Below the pieces are notes generated by a model. The model ran no database searches and was not told where the DNA came from. It saw only the letters and a program-made list of their open reading frames with translations. Position numbers and translations under genes: made by a program. Shown here piece by piece: positions 34,907 to 43,832 of a stretch of 64,000 nucleotides of DNA (positions are counted from its first letter, which is position 1; the number at the start of each line of letters is the position of its first letter). The stretch is taken from NCBI GenBank assembly GCA_934271275.1, contig CAKQRD010000005.1:103535-167534 (forward strand), read 5' to 3'. Source of the stretch: an uncultured Clostridia bacterium (GTDB lineage: Bacteria; Bacillota; Clostridia; Christensenellales; Borkfalkiaceae).

Positions 34907-35560
34907 ATGAATATTGATTTTAAGAAATTTGAAGATAAGTTGGCTGAAAAGTTTGATGATATGTCTCATTTAGTGACGGAAGATTTAATCAGATACTGGT
35001 TTATACAAAGTCAAGGTTTAGATTTGGGCAAGGCTGAAATTGAGAAGGGCTATAAAAGAATAGAAACGGGAATTAAAACCGTTGCAAGTCGAGCGAGGGC
35101 TAATCTTGTTTACGACGAAAACGCGGTGATTGAGTTTGAATTTCATAAGGGGATAAAAACGAGCGCAACATGCAAAACTACTAATATGGGGAGAGCGTTC
35201 GGGAATCTTAATAAACTTTCTATGTTGAAAGATAAAGAGCGTTATTTTATTTATGTGTTTGACCAAGAAATGCAAAATTATTATAGGGATAACGCCGCTA
35301 ATTCGATTCTTTTTGCCGGAAATTATTTGAAACAAAAAATTCAATACAAAGATGCTCTTACGCAGGTCAACACGAGTTTGAAAGAATTTAAAAAGGGTGC
35401 TGTTTCTTTTTTGCGAAAAGGTAAACACAATGTAAATATTGTGTTTAACGCGATACAAGATTATTCTATCGAAGTTTTATATTCAAAAGAAATTCAGCGC
35501 AATGTTGGAGGAAAGGAAGAGGGAACGGGTTTCTACTTGATTGCGTTTAAAGTCAATTGA
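34907..35560 (+). CDS. Protein of unknown function
   Basis: 217 residues, with AAAGGAG before the ATG, 27 bases after the BspA-like gene, so probably co-transcribed. No signal peptide or membrane helix. The N-terminus is helical and acidic (FKKFEDKLAEKFDDMS). A beta-rich middle contains NAVIEFEFHKGIKTS (about 70-84), where an E-x-x-x-K pattern could belong to a PD-(D/E)xK-like nuclease fold, but this is weak. AT-rich codon use differs from the flanking housekeeping genes. Function unknown. Confidence 0.65.
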   Translation: MNIDFKKFEDKLAEKFDDMSHLVTEDLIRYWFIQSQGLDLGKAEIEKGYKRIETGIKTVASRARANLVYDENAVIEFEFHKGIKTSATCKTTNMGRAFGNLNKLSMLKDKERYFIYVFDQEMQNYYRDNAANSILFAGNYLKQKIQYKDALTQVNTSLKEFKKGAVSFLRKGKHNVNIVFNAIQDYSIEVLYSKEIQRNVGGKEEGTGFYLIAFKVN

Positions 35561-35581
35561 TTTTTATAATTTTCCTTGTTT

Positions 35582-35615
35582 AAAAGCCGCGGATTTATGC
35601 CTGCGGCTTTTTTCT
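35582..35615 (+). terminator. Intrinsic terminator
   Basis: AAAAGCCGC (35582-35590) pairs with GCGGCTTTT (35603-35611), followed by T-run. From 35616 to 35850 nothing could be identified; the stretch is AT-rich. Confidence 0.8.
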
Positions 35616-35850
35616 CTGTGATTTTTTAGAAAAAATTGACGATTTTACGAAAAAATTCGTTTATGTACTCTAAACGATAATAATCGCTGTTTTTTCCGTT
35701 TATCAACAATGTTAAAGCCGTAACAAAAAAGAATCGTAGAAATAAAAAATAAGCCGAACTTCGTTTCAAATTTGACTCTTCGGTAAATATTCGATTTTTT
35801 ATGTACTTAAAATCGCCTGACATTAAAATCGTTGCAATACTACGTAAAAA

Positions 35851-35893
35851 GGCAAAAAGAAAAACCCGGTCAAACCTTATGGGTTTGACCGGG
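35851..35893 (-). terminator. Terminator of the four-tRNA operon
   Basis: A 12-base perfect stem (35865-35876 with 35882-35893), followed on the minus strand by TTTTTCTTTTTGCC. Confidence 0.85.
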
Positions 35894-35900
35894 ACCAATT

Positions 35901-35987
35901 TGGTGCCGGAGACCGGACTTGAACCGGTACGATGTTTCCATCGAGGGATTTTAAGTCCCTTGCGTCTGCCAATTTCGCCACTTCGGC
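35901..35987 (-). tRNA. tRNA-Leu (anticodon TAA)
   Basis: 87 bases with long variable arm (CGATGGAAACATCG). Acceptor GCCGAAG at the 5' end, anticodon loop with TAA in GGGACTTAAAATCCC, and encoded CCA. The 3' acceptor side reads CTCCGGC, so one acceptor pair is mismatched or wobble. Confidence 0.92.
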
Positions 35988-35993
35988 GTTATT

Positions 35994-36067
35994 TGGAGGC
36001 GCCACCCAGATTCGGACTGGGGATAAGGGTTTTGCAGACCCGTGCCTTACCTCTTGGCTATGGCGCC
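35994..36067 (-). tRNA. tRNA-Cys (anticodon GCA)
   Basis: 74 bases. Acceptor GGCGCC on both sides, anticodon loop CTGCAAA, T-loop TCCGAAT, encoded CCA. Confidence 0.93.
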
Positions 36068-36099
36068 GCACGACGGGCAAAAAGCCCGTAATAAAAAAA

Positions 36100-36174
36100 T
36101 GGAGCGGGAAACGAGATTCGAACTCGCGACATTTGCCTTGGCAAGGCAACGCTCTACCACTGAGCCATTCCCGC
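36100..36174 (-). tRNA. tRNA-Gly (anticodon GCC)
   Basis: 75 bases. Acceptor GCGGGAA/TTCCCGC, anticodon loop TTGCCAA, T-loop TTCGAAT, encoded CCA. Confidence 0.95.
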
Positions 36175-36198
36175 ATATCGAATTAAACAAAAGGAGTT

Positions 36199-36274
36199 TG
36201 GTGGGAACAATAGGGCTCGAACCTATGACCCCCTGCTTGTAAGGCAGATGCTCTCCCAGCTGAGCTATGCTCCC
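36199..36274 (-). tRNA. tRNA-Val (anticodon TAC)
   Basis: 76 bases, first gene of the minus-strand tRNA operon. Acceptor GGGAGCA/TGTTCCC (one wobble), anticodon loop CTTACAA, T-loop TTCGAGC, encoded CCA. Confidence 0.95.
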
Positions 36275-36294
36275 GTACTCGCGATTGCTGATAT

Positions 36295-36323
36295 AATATA
36301 CCAAATTTAAAAAGAAAAGGCAA
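36295..36323 (-). promoter_or_regulatory. tRNA operon promoter
   Basis: On the minus strand: TTGCCT (36323-36318), 17-base spacer ending in TGG (extended -10), TATATT (36300-36295). The tRNA-Val starts 21 bases downstream. Between 36324 and 36581 nothing convincing was found. Confidence 0.75.
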
Positions 36324-36581
36324 GTGTTTTTAAGGAGATTTTTAAAATTTCTTAAAAATTTTTTTCACGGTATATTTTATGCGAGACAAGCGTGCTTTCG
36401 TGCGCGAAAAACGATTTTCCACTTCGCGTATTTGTCGGCAAACGGCTTTCGGAAAACGCCGACCGTCGGTTGCGGGGTATCTTTATATAATAAACCGAAA
36501 AACGAAATCGCTCTTTGGTTTTGCCGCGCTTATATCCGTTTATATCAAGTTATATATTGTTTTCGGAAAACGGAAAATCGC

Positions 36582-36610
36582 TTGACTACCGGACGCATTT
36601 AATATATAAT
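36582..36610 (+). promoter_or_regulatory. Promoter for the ROK kinase
   Basis: TTGACT at 36582-36587, 17-base spacer, TATAAT at 36605-36610. Leader of about 65 bases. Confidence 0.85.
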
Positions 36611-36681
36611 TTAAGCGGACTGAAAGGCAAAAGAAGCGGAAAAGGAAACCGCTCGATGATAAAACGAGGATAAATAGAGAA

Positions 36682-37638
36682 ATGAGTTATTCCATAGGCG
36701 TAGACATAGGCGGAATGAGTATAAAAGCAGGCGTGGTTGACGAGCGGGGGCGGATACTTTATAAAAACGTCGTCGCAACGGCAAGAGACGCCGAGGCGGA
36801 TATAGAAAACACGGCTCGCGGCATAAACGAGCTGTTAAAGGAATCGGGGCTTACCGTACGAGATATAAAGGGAATAGGTTTGGGGTGTCCCGGGGCGATT
36901 TCATCGGAGAGCGGAGTCGTGGATATTCTTCCTAATCTCGGGTGGGAGAACGTTCCGCTCGTAAAAGAGTTTAAGAAGAGATTCGATACGGAAATAAGAT
37001 TGTCTAACGACGCGAACGTTGCGGCACTTGCGGAAGCGTTACACGGCGCGGCGAAAGGTTATAAAAACTGTATAATGCTCACGCTCGGAACGGGCGTAGG
37101 CGGCGGAATAATCATAAACGGCAAGCTTTACGAGGGCAAGGAAGGCAAAGGAGCGGAGCTTGGTCACGCGACGCTCGTTATGGACGGCTATCCCTGTTCC
37201 TGCGGCAGAAACGGTTGCATAGAAAGCTACGTCTCGGCGACGGCTTTAATAAGGGAAACCCGCGAGGCTATGGAGGCGGATAAAAGCTCTTCTATGTGGC
37301 AGGCGGTCGGCGGCGATATAGAAAAGGTAGACGGCAGAACGGCGTTCGAGGAAGAAAAGAACGGCGACGCGGCGGCGAGAAAGGTCGTGGATTTTTACGT
37401 CAAATGTTTGTCCGAAGCGATTATGACGATGACGAACGTATTCCGTCCCGACGTAATCATTCTCGGCGGAGGAGTAAGCAAACAGGGTAATAATCTTACG
37501 GACAGAGTTTGCGCCTATTGCGAGAAATTCGACTACGGATATAAAAACAGTCCTAAGCCCGTCATAAAATGCGCGGAGCTTGGAAACGACGCGGGAATTA
37601 TAGGCGCGGCGGCGCTTGTTGGCAGCGGCTCGTTGTAA
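36682..37638 (+). CDS. ROK-family glucokinase-type sugar kinase
   Basis: 318 residues. The phosphate-1 loop is IGVDIGGMSIKAGVVD (5-20). LSNDANVAALAEA holds the catalytic Asp. The second phosphate loop is LTLGTGVGGGIIING, and the ROK zinc motif is complete: GHATLVMDG then CSCGRNGCIES. It should phosphorylate glucose or a related hexose with ATP in the cytoplasm. No HTH domain, so it is a kinase and not a repressor. Confidence 0.92.
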   Translation: MSYSIGVDIGGMSIKAGVVDERGRILYKNVVATARDAEADIENTARGINELLKESGLTVRDIKGIGLGCPGAISSESGVVDILPNLGWENVPLVKEFKKRFDTEIRLSNDANVAALAEALHGAAKGYKNCIMLTLGTGVGGGIIINGKLYEGKEGKGAELGHATLVMDGYPCSCGRNGCIESYVSATALIRETREAMEADKSSSMWQAVGGDIEKVDGRTAFEEEKNGDAAARKVVDFYVKCLSEAIMTMTNVFRPDVIILGGGVSKQGNNLTDRVCAYCEKFDYGYKNSPKPVIKCAELGNDAGIIGAAALVGSGSL

Positions 37639-37851
37639 CGTCGAACGAATTTCAAAAAGATTTGTTTAATTTTGGTGTTTTTGCAAAAAAAAACTAATCG
37701 CTTAAATCGCGATAAATGCGCAAAACGACCGTGCAGGCGGTTGTAAAGAACGCGTAAATAGCTCAAAACCGCAAAAAACGCCGAGTAATCCGACGAATAA
37801 ATAAACGAAATCGAAAAGAATAAAAATATATTATAAAATAGAGGCAGAAAA

Positions 37852-39213
37852 ATGAAATTCACACCCGTATACGAAAAAGAGTTCAGACCTATGAGCGTTG
37901 TTTTAAGGGATTATAAAGCCGCGGTAAAAGGCGCGGAGCATAAAACTCTTAAAATCTGCGTAGAGAGAAACGACGCGTACAATTATATATACGCGCTCGA
38001 CGTATTCGCCGCGCCCGAAAAACGCGAAGAAAACTATGCGATAGCAGAGCGTATCATAAAGTCTATATTGTGGGTGGTCGGCGGCTACAAAATTTATATT
38101 TGCGGCGACGATTACGTTTTTGACAGAATTAAGGCGGACTACACGAAAAGCGGCGCGCGCGCTTTCGACGTCGATTTTATGCAGACTGTATACGAAACGC
38201 CGTTCGAGGTTATAAAAAGCACCGAAAACGATTTTCCGAAATATAACCCTTGCTCGGTATCTATCGGCGGACATCTGGAAGGTTGCCGTATAGGCTTCGA
38301 CGCGGGCGGCAGCGACAGAAAGGTTTCTGCCGTGATAGACGGTAAAGTCGTATACAGCGAAGAGGTCGTCTGGTTTCCGAAAGTAAATTCCGACTGGCAT
38401 TATCATTATGAAGGAATAAAGGCGGCAATGCAGACGGCGGCTTCCAAAATGCCGAGGGTAGACGCGATAGGCGTTTCCAGCGCGGGCGTTTATATAAACA
38501 ATAAAATAATGGTCGCGTCGCTTTTCCTTAAAGTTCCGAAGGAAGATTATAAAGCGCACGTTCAGAATATGTACATAGACGTAGCGAAGGAAATCGGCGC
38601 GCCCGTAGAGGTAGCGAACGACGGCGACGTGACCGCGCTTGCGGGAGCTATGGACTTAAAAGACGACTGCGTACTCGGCATTGCTATGGGAACGAGCGAA
38701 GCGGTCGGCTACATCAACGATAAAGGGCTTTTGAACGGCTGGCTTTCGGAAGTCGCTTTCGTACCCGTGGATTTCAACAAAAACGCTATGGTTGACGAAT
38801 GGAGCGGCGATTACGGCTGCGGCGTCAAGTATTTTTCGCAGGACGGCGTAATAAAGCTTGCCGAAAGCGCAGGACATAAGTTTGCGGAAGGCGCGTCGCC
38901 TGCCGAAAAGCTTAAAGAAATTCAGAAGCTTATGGCAAACGGAGACGCTATGGCGAAGCAGATTTACGAGGATATAGGAACTTATCTCGGCTACGCCATT
39001 CCATATTATTCGGAATTTTATAAAATCAAGCATCTTCTTCTTCTCGGCAGAGTTACGAGCGGCGAGGGCGGCGCGATAATTATGGAAAGAGCGAAAGAAG
39101 TTCTGAAAGCGGAATTCCCCGAATACGCCGATATAGACCTTACGATGCCCGACGAATCTAATAAACGCGTCGGTCAGAGTATCGCGGCGGCATCTCTTCC
39201 CGCAATAAAATAA
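37852..39213 (+). CDS. ROK-like ASKHA protein with extra N-domain, zinc motif absent
   Basis: 453 residues. The first 130 are an unassigned alpha/beta domain. From about 140 an ASKHA fold begins (RIGFDAGGSDRKVSAVIDGKV, then VSSAGVYINNK, VEVANDGDVTALAGAM and LGIAMGTSEAVGYIN). The Asp matching the ROK catalytic base is kept (VANDGD). The family zinc motif CxCGxxGCxE is missing. It follows the glucokinase gene by 213 bases, an AT-rich gap without a clear terminator. It may be a sugar kinase of different specificity or a sensor. Confidence 0.7.
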   Translation: MKFTPVYEKEFRPMSVVLRDYKAAVKGAEHKTLKICVERNDAYNYIYALDVFAAPEKREENYAIAERIIKSILWVVGGYKIYICGDDYVFDRIKADYTKSGARAFDVDFMQTVYETPFEVIKSTENDFPKYNPCSVSIGGHLEGCRIGFDAGGSDRKVSAVIDGKVVYSEEVVWFPKVNSDWHYHYEGIKAAMQTAASKMPRVDAIGVSSAGVYINNKIMVASLFLKVPKEDYKAHVQNMYIDVAKEIGAPVEVANDGDVTALAGAMDLKDDCVLGIAMGTSEAVGYINDKGLLNGWLSEVAFVPVDFNKNAMVDEWSGDYGCGVKYFSQDGVIKLAESAGHKFAEGASPAEKLKEIQKLMANGDAMAKQIYEDIGTYLGYAIPYYSEFYKIKHLLLLGRVTSGEGGAIIMERAKEVLKAEFPEYADIDLTMPDESNKRVGQSIAAASLPAIK

Positions 39214-39307
39214 TCGCCGAAAGACGGAATAACCAAAAAACGGAAAGGGGCAGTCGCGGAAAGCGGTCGTCCCTTTCGGATTGTTTAAGGAAATACGGGT
39301 ATATAAA

Positions 39308-40516
39308 ATGAAGTCCTTAAAAGAATTGTACAAAGCGGGCAGAGGACCTTCCAGCTCGCATACGATAGGACCGCAGCTTATTGCGGAAACCGTTCTCAAA
39401 GAATACGGAAAGAGAAACTATTCGGTAACGCTTTTCGGTTCGCTCGCGCTTACGGGCAAAGGTCACGGAACGGACAAGGTTATAAGGGAGGTTCTCGGTG
39501 AAAATACCGAAATTATTTTCGACGAGAACGAAAAAGAGCTTTCGCACCCCAACGAGATGAAAATTTATATCGCGGAAGAGGGTAAAAAGGGATACGAAAA
39601 AAGGCTCGTCGCGACGGCGCAAAGCGTAGGCGGAGGGGCGGTCGTTATAAACGGCAAGCATTATCCGGACGGCGCGGAAGTATATAAGGAAAAGAATTTT
39701 TCGGAAATAAAAGAAAACGTTGCCGCGAGCGGCGGAGATCTCGTGTCGTACGTCAAGCGGAACGAATCGGAAGTTTTCGATTACCTGAAAGAGATGTGGC
39801 GGGTAATGCGCGAGAGCGTGGAAAACGGGCTTAAAAAAGAGGGCGTGCTTAACGGAAAGCTCCAACTCGAACGTAAAGCGAAAGCGTTATTCGATAAAGA
39901 ATCGGTGTTCGAGAACGCCATAACGCGTGAAAACAGAATACTTTCCGCATACGCGCTTGCGGTTGCGGAGGAGAACGCGGATAACGGAACGGTGGTTACC
40001 GCACCGACCTGCGGTTCTGCAGGCGTGCTTCCTTCGATTCTGTATTATATGTATAAAGAGAACAACGTGGGCGAAGAAAAAATTCTGAACGCGCTTGCGG
40101 TTGCGGGTGTTCTTGGCAACGTGGTAAAACAAAACGCTTCGATAAGCGGTGCGGAATGCGGCTGTCAGGCGGAAATAGGCGTGGCGTGCGCAATGGCTGC
40201 CGCCGCACTGGCGTATTTATACGAGCTTGATACCGAAACGATAGAATGCGCCGCGGAGATCGCGCTCGAACATAATCTGGGATTAACTTGCGATCCCGTT
40301 ATGGGGTACGTACAGATACCGTGCATAGAGAGGAACGCGATGGCTGCGAACAAAGCCGTCAGTGCGGTGACTCTTGCGAAATATCTTGAAGAGAAGCATA
40401 AAATAGCGTTTGACGAGATAGTCGAGGTAATGTACGAAACGGGGAAAGATATGAGCAAAGACTATAAAGAAACCGCCCGCGGCGGTCTCGCTTCTCTCAA
40501 AAATTATCTCCGTTAA
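39308..40516 (+). CDS. sdaA: L-serine dehydratase, iron-sulfur type, single chain
   Basis: 402 residues from the ATG at 39308 (MKSLKELYKAGRGPSSSHTIG); a TTG start at 39281 would add nine residues with no better ribosome site. The beta-type domain (SSSHTIGP) is followed by the alpha-type catalytic domain. Cys residues for the 4Fe-4S cluster are in APTCGSAG, SGAECGCQAEIG and the LTCDPVMGYVQIPC segment. It deaminates serine to pyruvate and ammonia. The fused order beta-alpha is that of single-chain enzymes. Confidence 0.92.
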   Translation: MKSLKELYKAGRGPSSSHTIGPQLIAETVLKEYGKRNYSVTLFGSLALTGKGHGTDKVIREVLGENTEIIFDENEKELSHPNEMKIYIAEEGKKGYEKRLVATAQSVGGGAVVINGKHYPDGAEVYKEKNFSEIKENVAASGGDLVSYVKRNESEVFDYLKEMWRVMRESVENGLKKEGVLNGKLQLERKAKALFDKESVFENAITRENRILSAYALAVAEENADNGTVVTAPTCGSAGVLPSILYYMYKENNVGEEKILNALAVAGVLGNVVKQNASISGAECGCQAEIGVACAMAAAALAYLYELDTETIECAAEIALEHNLGLTCDPVMGYVQIPCIERNAMAANKAVSAVTLAKYLEEKHKIAFDEIVEVMYETGKDMSKDYKETARGGLASLKNYLR

Positions 40517-40556
40517 AAAGGTAAATAACGTATTACGAAAAAAGTTCTATTATTGC

Positions 40557-40609
40557 AAACCGATATGCACCTCCAAAAGTCAGTTGCTTTTGGAGGTGCA
40601 TATCGGTTT
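40557..40609. repeat. Perfect 23-base inverted repeat (hairpin)
   Basis: Arms 40557-40579 and 40587-40609 match perfectly, with a 7-base loop (TCAGTTG). It begins 41 bases after the serine dehydratase gene. It may end that transcript, although only TTTATATTAAATTTT follows and not a clean T-run. Confidence 0.85.
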
Positions 40610-40705
40610 ATATTAAATTTTATCGCGTGTTGCGGCAGAATTTTTATTTGCCGAATTTTACCGCAAAAATTTGTCGAAAAAATTAAAAAAATATATATAA
40701 AACGG

Positions 40706-40734
40706 TTGACAATGTTTTTCCGATTTTATATAAT
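40706..40734 (+). promoter_or_regulatory. Promoter of the polyamine operon
   Basis: TTGACA at 40706-40711, 17-base spacer, TATAAT at 40729-40734; full consensus. Confidence 0.88.
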
Positions 40735-40746
40735 GTAAAACGTTGT

Positions 40747-40792
40747 GCGGGTTTAGATTTAGTAAACTTTCTGCTTAAAATGTCTAAACCGC
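40747..40792. promoter_or_regulatory. Inverted repeat in the leader, possible operator
   Basis: GCGGGTTTAGA (40747-40757) is repeated inverted as TCTAAACCGC (40783-40792) with a one-base bulge. It sits just after the transcription start and before the regulator gene, where autoregulation by the XRE-cupin protein would be expected. It could also be an RNA stem. Confidence 0.4.
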
Positions 40793-40813
40793 GACAAGCG
40801 GGAAGGTTAAATA

Positions 40814-41350
40814 ATGATAATAGGCGAAAAAATAAAGAAATTAAGGCTTTCCTGCGAGCTGACGCAAGAAGAGCTCGCGGACAGGTGCGAACTGACGAAG
40901 GGGTATATTTCGCAGCTTGAAAACGACGTGACGAGTCCTTCAATCGCGACGCTTATTGATATTTTGTCCGCGCTCGGAACGAATCTCAAAGAGTTTTTTT
41001 CGGACGACGAGCAGGAAGAGAAAATCGTGTTCGGAAAAAACGATTTTATAGAAAAGGTTACCGATTCCTATACGCTGAACTGGCTTGTTCCCAACGCGCA
41101 GAAAAATACCATGGAACCCGTTCATATCGTGCTTTTGCCGAATTCCTCTACGGACGAGGATTTCCCGCACGAGGGAGAAGAGTTCGGGTACGTTTTGTCG
41201 GGTGAAGTTCAGATTGTATTAGGCAAGAGAAAGGTTAAGGTTAAAAAAGGGGAAAGCTTTTATTTTACGGCGAATCTGGTACATAAAATAGAAAACAAAA
41301 AGAACGAAAAAGCGGTTTTTATCTGGGTATCGTCTCCGCCGTCTTTTTGA
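40814..41350 (+). CDS. XRE-cupin regulator, probably of polyamine uptake
   Basis: 178 residues. HTH_3 domain (about 5-60; LTQEELADRCELTKGYISQLE) and a cupin barrel (about 105-175; HEGEEFGYVLSGEVQIVLG). Same build as PuuR and other XRE-cupin regulators. It directly precedes potABCD, so control of polyamine transport, with a polyamine bound in the cupin, is the likely role. AGGTTAAATA gives only a weak ribosome site. Confidence 0.85.
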   Translation: MIIGEKIKKLRLSCELTQEELADRCELTKGYISQLENDVTSPSIATLIDILSALGTNLKEFFSDDEQEEKIVFGKNDFIEKVTDSYTLNWLVPNAQKNTMEPVHIVLLPNSSTDEDFPHEGEEFGYVLSGEVQIVLGKRKVKVKKGESFYFTANLVHKIENKKNEKAVFIWVSSPPSF

Positions 41351-41459
41351 AAAGTTTGTATAAAAGGCTTTAAGCGGGCTTTTGCGGAAAACGAAACGAC
41401 GGCAACAAGCGGCTGAACGAAATCAAACAGAAAAACACGAAGGTTCGGGAGGAGTTATA

Positions 41460-42977
41460 ATGTCAAACGTAAAGGAAGAAAAAATCATAGAGCTCGTCGG
41501 TCTGACGCGTGCGTTCGAGGACGGCGTGGTTGCGGTCGACAATATAGATTTATACGTTCGCAAGGGCGAGTTCGTCACATTTTTAGGTCCGTCGGGTTGC
41601 GGCAAAACGACGACTTTGAGAATGATTGCCGGCTTCGATAAGCCCACGAGCGGCAAAATTTTACTTAACGGACAAGATATAAGCAATCTCCCTCCGAACA
41701 AACGTCCTATAAACACAGTTTTTCAGCGTTACGCGTTGTTTCCGCACCTTAACGTAAAGGATAACGTCGCGTTCGGTCTTAAACTTAAAAAGTACAAAGC
41801 CGTTTACGAGGACGAAAACGGAAAAAGATACGAAAAAGTCGAAAAGCTCGACCGTAAGACGATTTCCGAAAAAGTTGAAAAGGCACTTAAAATGGTAGAC
41901 CTCGAAGGCTTTGAAAAGCGCAGCATCTCGACTCTTTCCGGAGGACAGCAGCAAAGAGTCGCGATAGCCCGCGCGCTCGTAAACGAGCCTGAAATTCTTC
42001 TCCTCGACGAACCGCTCGGCGCGCTCGACCTTAAAATGAGAAAGGATATGCAGCTCGAACTTAAAGAGATGCACGATAAACTCGGCATAACCTTTATATA
42101 CGTCACTCACGATCAGGAAGAAGCTCTGACGATGAGCGACACGATAGTCATAATGAAGGACGGCGTTATTCAGCAGATAGGCAAGCCGACCGATATATAT
42201 AACGAGCCGAAAAACGCTTTCGTTGCGGACTTTATCGGCGACAGCAACATATTCAGCGGAACGATGGTCGGAGACAGAAAAGTGCGTTTCATCGGTCACG
42301 TTTTCGACTGTGTGGACGATTTTGCCAAAAACGAAAAGGTGGACGTCGTGGTTCGCCCCGAGGACGTGTTCCTTATGGACGAGGACAAGGGACAGGTTAA
42401 GGGAGTTATAGCCAGCTCGATTTTTAAGGGCGTGCATTACGAAATGGTTATGCAAGTCGGAAAAAGCGAAGTGGTTATTCAGGACACCGTAGAAAGGAAA
42501 GTCGGCGAAAAAGCGAGCATATTCATCAAACCCGACGACATTCACATTATGGCGAAAGAGTTTACCGTAAACCGTTACGACGGATATATCACGAAGAAAA
42601 ACACCGTTTGCTTCGGTGACGGCGAGTTTGAGTGCGACGTAACGACGCTTTATCAAGGCTCGCATCTTGACGAAGAAGGGTATTTAATCACTGCCGAAGG
42701 CGAGAAAATAGATCTTACCGACGCGGACGTAAACGTCGAGGTGGGCTTAAAGGATATTGAGATTTCCGACGACGCGGAAAAGGGCGGAGCGATAGGCAAC
42801 ATAGTTTCTATAATATACAAAGGCGACCATTATCAGCTTATCGTTCGCACGGACGAAAACGAAGAGGACTACGTTTTCGATACCGAGGACGCGTGGAACG
42901 AAAACGACAGAGTTTCGATAATAATTCCGAAAGATAAAATCAAGCTTTCGTTAAAGCCCGCAAAGATAGGAGAGTAG
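41460..42977 (+). CDS. potA: Spermidine/putrescine ABC transporter ATPase, long form
   Basis: 505 residues from the ATG at 41460, with GGGAGGAG before it. Walker A GPSGCGKTT (43-51), Q-loop Q89, signature LSGGQ (159-163), Walker B LLLDEP (180-185), H217. Usual PotA is 350-380 residues. The extra length comes from an insertion at about 111-135 between Q-loop and signature, and from a second TOBE-like unit: KGVIASSIFKGVHYEMVMQV (about 320-340) is matched by GNIVSIIYKGDHYQLIVR near 445-465. It powers uptake through PotBC. Confidence 0.92.
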   Translation: MSNVKEEKIIELVGLTRAFEDGVVAVDNIDLYVRKGEFVTFLGPSGCGKTTTLRMIAGFDKPTSGKILLNGQDISNLPPNKRPINTVFQRYALFPHLNVKDNVAFGLKLKKYKAVYEDENGKRYEKVEKLDRKTISEKVEKALKMVDLEGFEKRSISTLSGGQQQRVAIARALVNEPEILLLDEPLGALDLKMRKDMQLELKEMHDKLGITFIYVTHDQEEALTMSDTIVIMKDGVIQQIGKPTDIYNEPKNAFVADFIGDSNIFSGTMVGDRKVRFIGHVFDCVDDFAKNEKVDVVVRPEDVFLMDEDKGQVKGVIASSIFKGVHYEMVMQVGKSEVVIQDTVERKVGEKASIFIKPDDIHIMAKEFTVNRYDGYITKKNTVCFGDGEFECDVTTLYQGSHLDEEGYLITAEGEKIDLTDADVNVEVGLKDIEISDDAEKGGAIGNIVSIIYKGDHYQLIVRTDENEEDYVFDTEDAWNENDRVSIIIPKDKIKLSLKPAKIGE

Positions 42978-42980
42978 CAA

Positions 42981-43832
42981 ATGAAAGAGCTTCACGCTTT
43001 GGAAAAATCGGAAATCAAAGATTTTTCCCATAAAACGAAAGGCGTTTTCTTTTCCAGAAAACAGCTTTGTTTGCCGTACGCGGTTTTTTTGCTGCTTTTC
43101 GTTGTGTTTCCGCTGTTACTTATCATATACTATGCGTTTACGGCGAAAACGGGCGAATTTACCTTTGCAAACTTCCGTTGGTTTTTTGAAAATCCCGCGT
43201 CGCTTAAAAATCTTTTTTCGAGTATGCTTCTTGGGCTTATAACTACCGCGGTGTGCCTTCTTATAGGTTATCCCGTGGCGTACATTCTTTCAAGGATAAA
43301 GTCGCACAGAAGAACGATACTTCTTCTTTTGTTCATTATGCCCATGTGGATAAATTTCGTTCTTCGCGCAATGGCTATGAAAGAGCTTTTGGCACTTCTC
43401 GGTATATACGGAAAGCACGACTATATCTCGGTAGTGATAGGAATGGTATACGATTATCTGCCGTTTATGATTCTTCCGCTTTATACGACGCTTATCAAAA
43501 TGGATAAAAGTCTTGAAGAAGCCGCGGCGGATCTCGGGGCGAATAAAGCGGAAGTTTTTGTCAAGGTTACGCTGCCGTTATCCGCGGCGGGAATAACGAG
43601 CGGAATAACTATGGTTTTTCTGCCGTCTATGACGTGCTACGTTATAAGCGATACGTTCGGCAACGGAAAAGTAACGATTATAGGCAAGCTTATAGAAACG
43701 TGGTTCGGTTCGGGCAGTAACTGGCATTACGGCTCGGTCGTCGCGTTGATTTTGCTTGTGATTATGTTCTTATGCACGATATTTACGGGCGGTTTCTCCG
43801 AACAGGAAAACGTCAGGGGGGCGGCGTTATGA
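42981..43832 (+). CDS. potB: Spermidine/putrescine ABC transporter permease
   Basis: 283 residues with about six membrane helices. The EAA coupling motif reads EEAAADLGANKAEVFVKVTLPLS. Starts three bases after the potA stop and overlaps potC by ATGA. N-terminal 30 residues are charged and cytoplasmic. Confidence 0.92.
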   Translation: MKELHALEKSEIKDFSHKTKGVFFSRKQLCLPYAVFLLLFVVFPLLLIIYYAFTAKTGEFTFANFRWFFENPASLKNLFSSMLLGLITTAVCLLIGYPVAYILSRIKSHRRTILLLLFIMPMWINFVLRAMAMKELLALLGIYGKHDYISVVIGMVYDYLPFMILPLYTTLIKMDKSLEEAAADLGANKAEVFVKVTLPLSAAGITSGITMVFLPSMTCYVISDTFGNGKVTIIGKLIETWFGSGSNWHYGSVVALILLVIMFLCTIFTGGFSEQENVRGAAL

